Origin: Marinimicrobium sp. C6131
Lineage (GTDB): Bacteria > Pseudomonadota > Gammaproteobacteria > Pseudomonadales > Cellvibrionaceae
DNA: 64,000 nucleotides
Assembly: GCF_026153455.1 (NCBI RefSeq)
Contig: NZ_CP110629.1
Span: forward strand, 3,658,001 to 3,722,000
Reading direction: 5' to 3'
Position numbers and translations under genes: made by a program. Under the pieces are notes generated by a model. It saw only the letters and a program-made list of their open reading frames with translations, was not told where the DNA came from and ran no database searches. Shown piece by piece: positions 59,412 to 64,000 of the stretch (the first letter of the stretch is position 1; the number at the start of each line of letters is the position of its first letter).

Positions 59412-60251
59412 TTACTTCAGTTCGTGTGGCTGGTGGAAGTCCATGTCGGTGTAGTCGAGGTTTTCACCGGCCATGCCCCAGATGAACGTATAGTTTGCGG
59501 TGCCCACGCCGGAGTGCATGGACCAGGGCGGAGAGACCACCGCCTGTTCGTTGTGGATCCACATATGGCGTGTTTCTTCTTTCGGGCCCATGAAGTGGCA
59601 CACGGCCTGATCTTCGGGCACATTGAAGTAGAAGTAGGCTTCCATACGGCGGCTGTGAGTGTGCACCGGCATGGTGTTCCAGATGCTGCCCGGCTGCAGT
59701 TCGGTCATGCCCATCTGTAACTGGCAAGTCTCGACCACGCCGTTGATCAGCAACTGGTTGATGCGTCGCTCATTGCAGGTCTCCGAGGAACCCAGCTCCA
59801 GCACTTTTGCGTCGTTCATGCCGACCTTTTTGGTGGGGTAGGCGTGGTGCGCCGGTGCGGAGTTCATATAGAACTTGGCCGGGTTCTTCGGGTCAGCACT
59901 GCGGAAAGTGACTTCCTTGACACCGCGACCGATGTAGATGGCGTTCTTGAACTCCATCTCATGCTCGGTGCCGTCGACAGTGATAAAGCCCTTGCCGCCG
60001 ACATTGATGGCGCCCAGTTCACGCCGATCCAGGAAGTGGTCGGCTTTCTGCTGGTAAACCGGCTCCAGGCTCAGGGTCTGGTTCACCGGCTTGGCGCCGC
60101 CCACCATGATGCGCTCGTAGTGGGTATAGGTGAACAGCACTTCGTCATCGGCAAAAATCTTTTCGATCAGAAAGTGCTTGCGCAACTTCTCGGTGTCGTA
60201 GTGCTTGAAGTCGTCCTGATGGACGGCAAAGCGTTCTTCAATAATCTTCAT
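59412..60251 (-). CDS. kduI: 5-keto-4-deoxyuronate isomerase KduI
   Basis: A 279-residue zinc cupin that converts 4-deoxy-L-threo-5-hexosulose uronate (DKI) to 2,5-diketo-3-deoxygluconate. Family signatures include HYERIMVGGAKPVNQTLSLE, RRELGAINVGGKGFITVDGT, FYMNSAPAHHAYPTKKV, and the zinc ligands in MPVHTHSRRMEAYFYF and SPPWSMHSGVGTANYTFIWG. Length equals the E. coli enzyme (278). It lies between the GH105 gene, which supplies unsaturated uronate, and kduD. Confidence 0.95.
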   Translation of the reverse strand: MKIIEERFAVHQDDFKHYDTEKLRKHFLIEKIFADDEVLFTYTHYERIMVGGAKPVNQTLSLEPVYQQKADHFLDRRELGAINVGGKGFITVDGTEHEMEFKNAIYIGRGVKEVTFRSADPKNPAKFYMNSAPAHHAYPTKKVGMNDAKVLELGSSETCNERRINQLLINGVVETCQLQMGMTELQPGSIWNTMPVHTHSRRMEAYFYFNVPEDQAVCHFMGPKEETRHMWIHNEQAVVSPPWSMHSGVGTANYTFIWGMAGENLDYTDMDFHQPHELK

Positions 60252-60296
60252 AAAACCTCTCTCGCTATAGCGCTTTCTTTGCAGGGTACCAGTCTG

Positions 60297-62822
60297 TTAC
60301 TGGTCCTTCAGCAGTCGGTGCATTTCGATGCCGGCAAGGATAAACGGTCCGGTGCCTTTCGGGTCGTTTTCCCACACCGGCTCGCTCATGTAGTAGTGAT
60401 AGCTGCCATCCCGGCCAAAACCCAGTCCCGCGACCAGACAGATGTTGGTCATGCTGATCTTGCCATCCTCATGGACGGTGACAAACTCATTGATCAGACC
60501 ATCGTAGGCTTTCCGGGCAACCGGAAGGAAGCTGTCATCCAGGTAGCCCATGCGTATGGCCTTGGCGTAGAAGTAGGCGAACATGGCGGTCGCACTGGAC
60601 TCCCGGTAGTTACCCGGTGCCTCTGGCTGATCCATGATCTGCCACCAGGTGCCGGTGGGGTCCTGGTACTTCTGCAGATCCACGGCGATTTCCTGGATCA
60701 TATCAATGATCGGTTGGCGCAGCTCGGTTTCTTCTTCCGGAATAAAGTCGAGCACATCGACGGTGGCCATGGTGAGCCAGCCAAAACCGCGTCCCCAGAA
60801 GTGCTCGGACAGGCCTGTTTCGGGATCGGCCCAGTCCTGCTGCTTCTTTTCGTCCCAGGCATGGTAGTACAGCCCGGTTTCGGGATCGCGCAGCTCTTCG
60901 CGGGTGATTTCAAACTCCTTGACCACCTCGGACCAGCTCTCGTGTTGCTGCTCACCCTCTTCAAAAAGCCGGGCGTAATGGGCCATGAACGGCATGGCCA
61001 TGTAAACGCCGTCCAGCCATACCTGCCAAGGATAGCGCTCCTTGTGCCAGAAGGCACCACCGCTGGTGCGGGGGTGTTTATGCAGGTGCTCACGCAGCTG
61101 ATCGGCGGCGAGTTTGAAGCGCTCTTCTCCGGTCTGTTCCCACAAGCGTAGGACGCCCACACCGGGCTTGACGTTATCCACACTGAAGTTGGTCATTTTA
61201 TAGCGGGCAATCTCACCATCTTCGCCAATAAAGCTGCCGGTCACATGGGGCAGAACTTTGGCGTAACGCTCCGCCGGTGCCACTTCGTTGAGTTCGTCAT
61301 AGGCCATCGGCAGCAGGCCGATGATGTCGTATTCAAACTTGGGCGGACGCTCGCGGTTGGTGTCCCAGCCGTCCACATGGTACTTCATGGTTTTGCGATC
61401 CAGCTCGGAGTCGGCCAGGCGCTTGCTCCAGTTCAGCGCCGCCTCGGCGTCCGCAGGTGCACTTTTCTGTTCCTGGCTGTGAGCGGTGGTGAGCCGCTCG
61501 CGCGGTGCCAGGGTCAGGCGTTCGGCCTCGCCTTCAAGGTATTCGACAAACGCCTCACGAGTGGTAATGCCGTCCAGCTCGTGCTGCCAGGCCGCCAGAA
61601 AGTAGTAGTCCACATCGTCGCCCGCCGCGTCGAGTACGGTCACGTAGTTGTGGTCGTCTTCGGTCTGCTCCTCGCGGTCGGATTTGCGGAACAGCAGGGC
61701 CATGCCCAAATAGTCGTCTTCACCGCTCAGGCTCTGTTTGCCCCAACTGGCCACATAGGTGTAGGCCTTGCCGGTAATGTCCACTTCACCTTCAATCAGC
61801 TCAGTGTCCGGGTGCTTGACGATACCGGTGGTCAGGTTGTCCAGCTCGTCGCTCAGTTCCAGGTCGACGTGCACCAGGCGGCTGCCAGCGGTCATGGACA
61901 GTTGGGCGGTCAGATCAACCCTGGTGTCGGCCACCTGCCAGCCTTTGTAGTGGATACTGAATGAAGAATAGAGGTCGCCGTTATCCAGAATCCTGGCATC
62001 CCACCCGTCCACTTCGGAAACGCGGTGTACTTGCTCGCCGTCCCAGTATCCGTAGCCGCCGACGCCCAGGGCATCGCCGACCTTGAGAATGTCCATGCCC
62101 CAGTCGGCCGGCTCGTGGTAGGAGTCGTAGCCGTCCTGACCGACATCCTGCAGAACCATGTCGTGGGTTTTCTTGCCGAAAATATCGAAGCCGTTGCGCC
62201 AGTCGAGGTAGACCCGATAACCCACCCGGTCCGACTCGATGCCGGGGCCCTCGTAGCGGATATAGTAGGAGTGATCAGAGTGCTCTTCCGGCGGCGTCAG
62301 GCGGTCGACATTTTCAAACTCGCCGCCGACATACTCGTACATGCCTTCACGGTTTTCATCGGAATGGGGCTGCCATTCGCCGCCGACCCTATGGGAAATT
62401 TCCGCCTGTGTGCGCTTGGCCACCGCCGGCGCCTGACTGGCGAGCCCGCGATCAATAATCAGTTCAATGTGGCCTGCCGCGGGGAGATTGACCAGCGTGA
62501 GCAGGCCGTCTTTCTGTCCATCGCCGTCACGATCAATGAGCTGCGTGGCGACAGGAGTCCCGTTTACGGTGGCACCGAGTTCGCTGCTCAGGGCGTCCTG
62601 ATGCGTCAATCCGAGCTCGTCAAAGCTGACATAAAAGGGTTCATCGCTGAGGGCGCGGCTCAGGGCGTTGGACAACTGGACCTGGGCGACCGGGGCCGCC
62701 TGGGCCTGTGTTGGCTCGGGGCTCGGCGTTTTCGGTTCGGTGGTGGGGGACTCCTGGCTGCAGCCAGCCAGCGCGGCCGCCGCTACCAATAGCGTGCCGG
62801 AAAGCGGTGGGTATTTCAGCAT
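60297..62822 (-). CDS. DUF4861-GH105 fusion lipoprotein
   Basis: An 841-residue lipoprotein (lipobox ALAGC). After a Pro/Thr/Glu linker, residues 50-460 are a DUF4861 beta-rich domain (EFENVDRLTPPEEHSDHSYY, IRYEGPGIESDRVGYRVYLD, KAYTYVASWGKQSLS). Residues 465-841 are a GH105 (alpha/alpha)6 domain (SGGAFWHKERYPWQVWLDGV with the catalytic Asp, GLSEHFWGRGFGWLTMATVD, ATAMFAYFYAKAIRMGYLD). GH105 enzymes release 4,5-unsaturated uronates from rhamnogalacturonan or ulvan oligosaccharides, feeding KduI/KduD. I use the ATG at 62820-62822 behind AAGGTGAT; a GTG nine bases earlier overlaps this site. It heads the kdu operon. Confidence 0.88.
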   Translation of the reverse strand: MLKYPPLSGTLLVAAAALAGCSQESPTTEPKTPSPEPTQAQAAPVAQVQLSNALSRALSDEPFYVSFDELGLTHQDALSSELGATVNGTPVATQLIDRDGDGQKDGLLTLVNLPAAGHIELIIDRGLASQAPAVAKRTQAEISHRVGGEWQPHSDENREGMYEYVGGEFENVDRLTPPEEHSDHSYYIRYEGPGIESDRVGYRVYLDWRNGFDIFGKKTHDMVLQDVGQDGYDSYHEPADWGMDILKVGDALGVGGYGYWDGEQVHRVSEVDGWDARILDNGDLYSSFSIHYKGWQVADTRVDLTAQLSMTAGSRLVHVDLELSDELDNLTTGIVKHPDTELIEGEVDITGKAYTYVASWGKQSLSGEDDYLGMALLFRKSDREEQTEDDHNYVTVLDAAGDDVDYYFLAAWQHELDGITTREAFVEYLEGEAERLTLAPRERLTTAHSQEQKSAPADAEAALNWSKRLADSELDRKTMKYHVDGWDTNRERPPKFEYDIIGLLPMAYDELNEVAPAERYAKVLPHVTGSFIGEDGEIARYKMTNFSVDNVKPGVGVLRLWEQTGEERFKLAADQLREHLHKHPRTSGGAFWHKERYPWQVWLDGVYMAMPFMAHYARLFEEGEQQHESWSEVVKEFEITREELRDPETGLYYHAWDEKKQQDWADPETGLSEHFWGRGFGWLTMATVDVLDFIPEEETELRQPIIDMIQEIAVDLQKYQDPTGTWWQIMDQPEAPGNYRESSATAMFAYFYAKAIRMGYLDDSFLPVARKAYDGLINEFVTVHEDGKISMTNICLVAGLGFGRDGSYHYYMSEPVWENDPKGTGPFILAGIEMHRLLKDQ

Positions 62823-62984
62823 AGTTATCACCTTTCTGGTCTCTCTTTTTGAATGTGCTTTTAGTTATTGGCCGGATTTCGCCCGTCTCTTGTCGGGAAC
62901 TGAAGCTCGAGTCGGGGTGTTCCGTGGAAGGGGGTCTGTCCCTGATCCGGATGCCCGATAACCGGTTGATCCGGGCACGACCTC

Positions 62985-63013
62985 ACCCGCCAGCGGTTGT
63001 ACCGCTGGCGGGG
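62985..63013. other. Long perfect hairpin in the upstream region of the kdu operon
   Basis: CCCGCCAGCGGT, TGT, ACCGCTGGCGGG: a 12-bp perfect stem with a 3-base loop, about 165 bp before the GH105 start. It has no T run on either strand, so it is not a normal terminator. It could be a leader structure or a repeat. Confidence 0.5.
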
Positions 63014-63136
63014 TCTTGGCCTTATTGGTTGATGTCCCCAAAGATCGGCTCTGGTGGCCTTTGATTTCGGGGGTGCTCGAAACCGACACTGCTTGCAGGT
63101 TGGTTGCCGAGCGATTGGAGCGGTCTCTCTCACCGT

Positions 63137-63158
63137 GTATATACCGGTCGGTATATAC
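63137..63158. promoter_or_regulatory. 22-bp palindrome, TetR-type operator candidate
   Basis: GTATATACCG, GT, CGGTATATAC: perfect 10-bp arms. AT-rich ends and an ACCGNNCGGT centre are usual for TetR-family operators. It lies about 315 bp before the GH105 gene. No TetR gene is in the window. Confidence 0.5.
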
Positions 63159-63475
63159 ATTTGCCCCACTTCTCTCCCTCTTGCCTCTTTACATCGTCGC
63201 ACGAGAGGCTCGAGCACCCGGTCATTGGATGTTTTTGGGTTGCTCGATACCGCTGGCATTCAGACTCTTCCGGATTGGCCGCACGCAGAACGGAAAATAC
63301 GAACGGTTCGTGATAACGGTCTGTCGTTAGAGTCTTGCAATTTCCTCTGCGGAAATGCGTATGCCGTTATGCAGTGGATTCATTCTGGTACGGCCCGACG
63401 GGAAAATCAAGGCCGCAGAACAATTTTTTTCCTTTAATCTGCATTATTTTAGTTTGACTATTTCGGTATTTCTTA

Positions 63476-63521
63476 TGTAAACGGTTGCATATAATTTTAT
63501 TTGTATCTGTAATCGTTTACA
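63476..63521 (+). promoter_or_regulatory. Promoter flanked by two LacI-type operators
   Basis: TGTAAACGGTTGCA (63476-63489) and TGTAATCGTTTACA (63508-63521) share the pattern TGTAANCGNTTNCA and are centred 32 bp apart. A perfect -10 TATAAT at 63490-63495 directly abuts the first; the second covers the expected start site. The -35 is weak. The sites resemble those of the mannobiose locus (17734, 22136, 24224) but have A/T in the arms. Which gene is controlled is not visible. Confidence 0.55.
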
Positions 63522-63800
63522 TTTTGCGTGAACTTCGGAATGAGACGGTTTCATGGCTTTGATGGCGGGTCTTTCACAAAAAAATTAACGGATGAGCTTG
63601 CTCCTAACGCAATGTGTATGACAGCGATGTCAATTGGGATGAGCCGCCCCTTTTGAGCAAATGACAACGCTGTCAGATTGCGTTTTCCGAAATTTTTCCA
63701 GGCGGGACTTCTCCGTTGAGTGCGTCTGATGGTTGCGGTGTCCGCTTTGTCGGTGCTAAATTTGATCCCGGTATTGACCGAATACCATTGCCGATTTTTC

Positions 63801-63826
63801 AGGCGCCGCAAGGCGCCTGTTTTTTT
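63801..63826. terminator. Rho-independent terminator, possibly bidirectional
   Basis: AGGCGCC, GCAA, GGCGCCT, then G and seven T on the plus strand; TTTTT precedes the stem, so the minus strand reads AAAAA after it. A transcript from 63.5 kb would end here after about 310 nt without any good ORF. Confidence 0.75.
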
Positions 63827-64000
63827 CTGTATCTGAAAAAGAGTCCCGAACAACAAAAAGCCCTGGCCCAGCATGGTCCGCGGCGCGGGAAATTGGCAGG
63901 CCGGTCTGGCGGATTCAGGCGGGCTGTTTACCACCGAACGGTTTCTGTTCTGCCAGGTGAGAGTGGCGTCAGAGACTCCAATCTTTGGGTGATCATTATT

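Larger units (their letters stand above)
62823..64000. other. Non-coding right end of the window
   Basis: About 1.2 kb without a convincing gene. Small frames on both strands (for example 63016-63330 + and 63551-63934 -) have no ribosome site and no recognisable protein. The region holds the hairpin, the TetR-type palindrome, the LacI-flanked promoter and the terminator listed separately. A gene to the right probably begins beyond 64000. Confidence 0.5.

Noticed and set aside
62985..63013. Rho-independent terminator
   Set aside because: Perfect hairpin but no T run on either strand and no upstream gene that would end here.
63016..63330. Plus-strand ORF of 104 codons
   Set aside because: Crosses the TetR-like palindrome, no ribosome site, no protein-like pattern.
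63551..63934. Minus-strand ORF of 127 codons
   Set aside because: Runs through the terminator at 63801-63826 and has no recognisable domain or ribosome site.

Overview
The window reads as chromosomal DNA of a marine or saline polysaccharide-degrading gammaproteobacterium. The conserved nudE / yrfG / hslR / hslO block and the PsiE, YbjQ, NudE and Hsp33 sequences point to that class. The many sugar-uptake and glycan-processing genes, two TonB-dependent receptors and secreted lipoprotein enzymes suggest the Cellvibrionales (Marinimicrobium, Saccharophagus or Cellvibrio type). The genus is a guess. No tRNA, rRNA or CRISPR array was seen.

Layout. 1-2.4 kb is a worn accessory edge: an AT-rich partial gene, a dead AAC(3)-I-like acetyltransferase, a small XRE regulator with repeated boxes, a frame-broken gene and a decayed copy of yqaA. 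2.6-4.7 kb holds a SulP anion transporter and intact yqaA. 4.8-6.8 kb has two exported hydrolases. 6.9-10.6 kb is an adaptor/permease/ATPase export system followed by a PsiE-like protein. 10.7-12.5 kb is a secreted alpha-amylase. 12.8-17.4 kb is housekeeping: an M48 peptidase, two YbjQ proteins, NudE, YrfG, Hsp15 and Hsp33. A candidate small RNA follows at about 17.5 kb.

18.0-26.8 kb is a beta-1,4-mannobiose catabolic locus: mannose isomerase, LacI regulator, GPH symporter, SSS symporter, mannosylglucose phosphorylase (GH130) and cellobiose/mannobiose 2-epimerase. Three near-identical 14-bp LacI-type operators lie in front of its transcription units. An IS1111-like IS110-family element ends this locus. 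Beyond it lie a PP2C-kinase fusion and a NarK-type nitrate transporter with a sigma-54 promoter; the nirBD genes usually expected here are missing. Between those two genes sit two long palindromic elements with a shared core and unrelated arms. 32.6-36.4 kb is a zinc uptake pair (ZnuD-like receptor, AztD-like chaperone) behind a Zur-like box. A DUF2141-MipA fusion and an SLC13 permease follow.

39.6-58.4 kb is the most interesting part. Lipoprotein GH3, gluconokinase, two mannonate dehydratases, a GH2 enzyme with a glucuronidase motif, a FadR-type GntR regulator and a TonB receptor lead into a tight operon. That operon encodes a DUF1080 lipoprotein, a propeller/HEAT/cytochrome c lipoprotein, two Gfo/Idh/MocA oxidoreductases and an Nramp-fold transporter that lacks the metal-binding motif. 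Copies of a 19-bp operator precede most of these units, so they probably form one regulon. My inference is an uptake and oxidative (3-keto-type) cleavage pathway for a glucuronic-acid-containing glycoside, feeding mannonate and 2-keto-3-deoxygluconate metabolism.

58.6-62.8 kb is a pectin/uronate operon (DUF4861-GH105 lipoprotein, KduI, KduD). The last 1.2 kb is non-coding, with a repressor-flanked promoter, a TetR-like palindrome and a terminator. REP-like palindromes of one family occur at 26.8, 36.4 and 58.4 kb; one of them supplies the stop codon of a gene.
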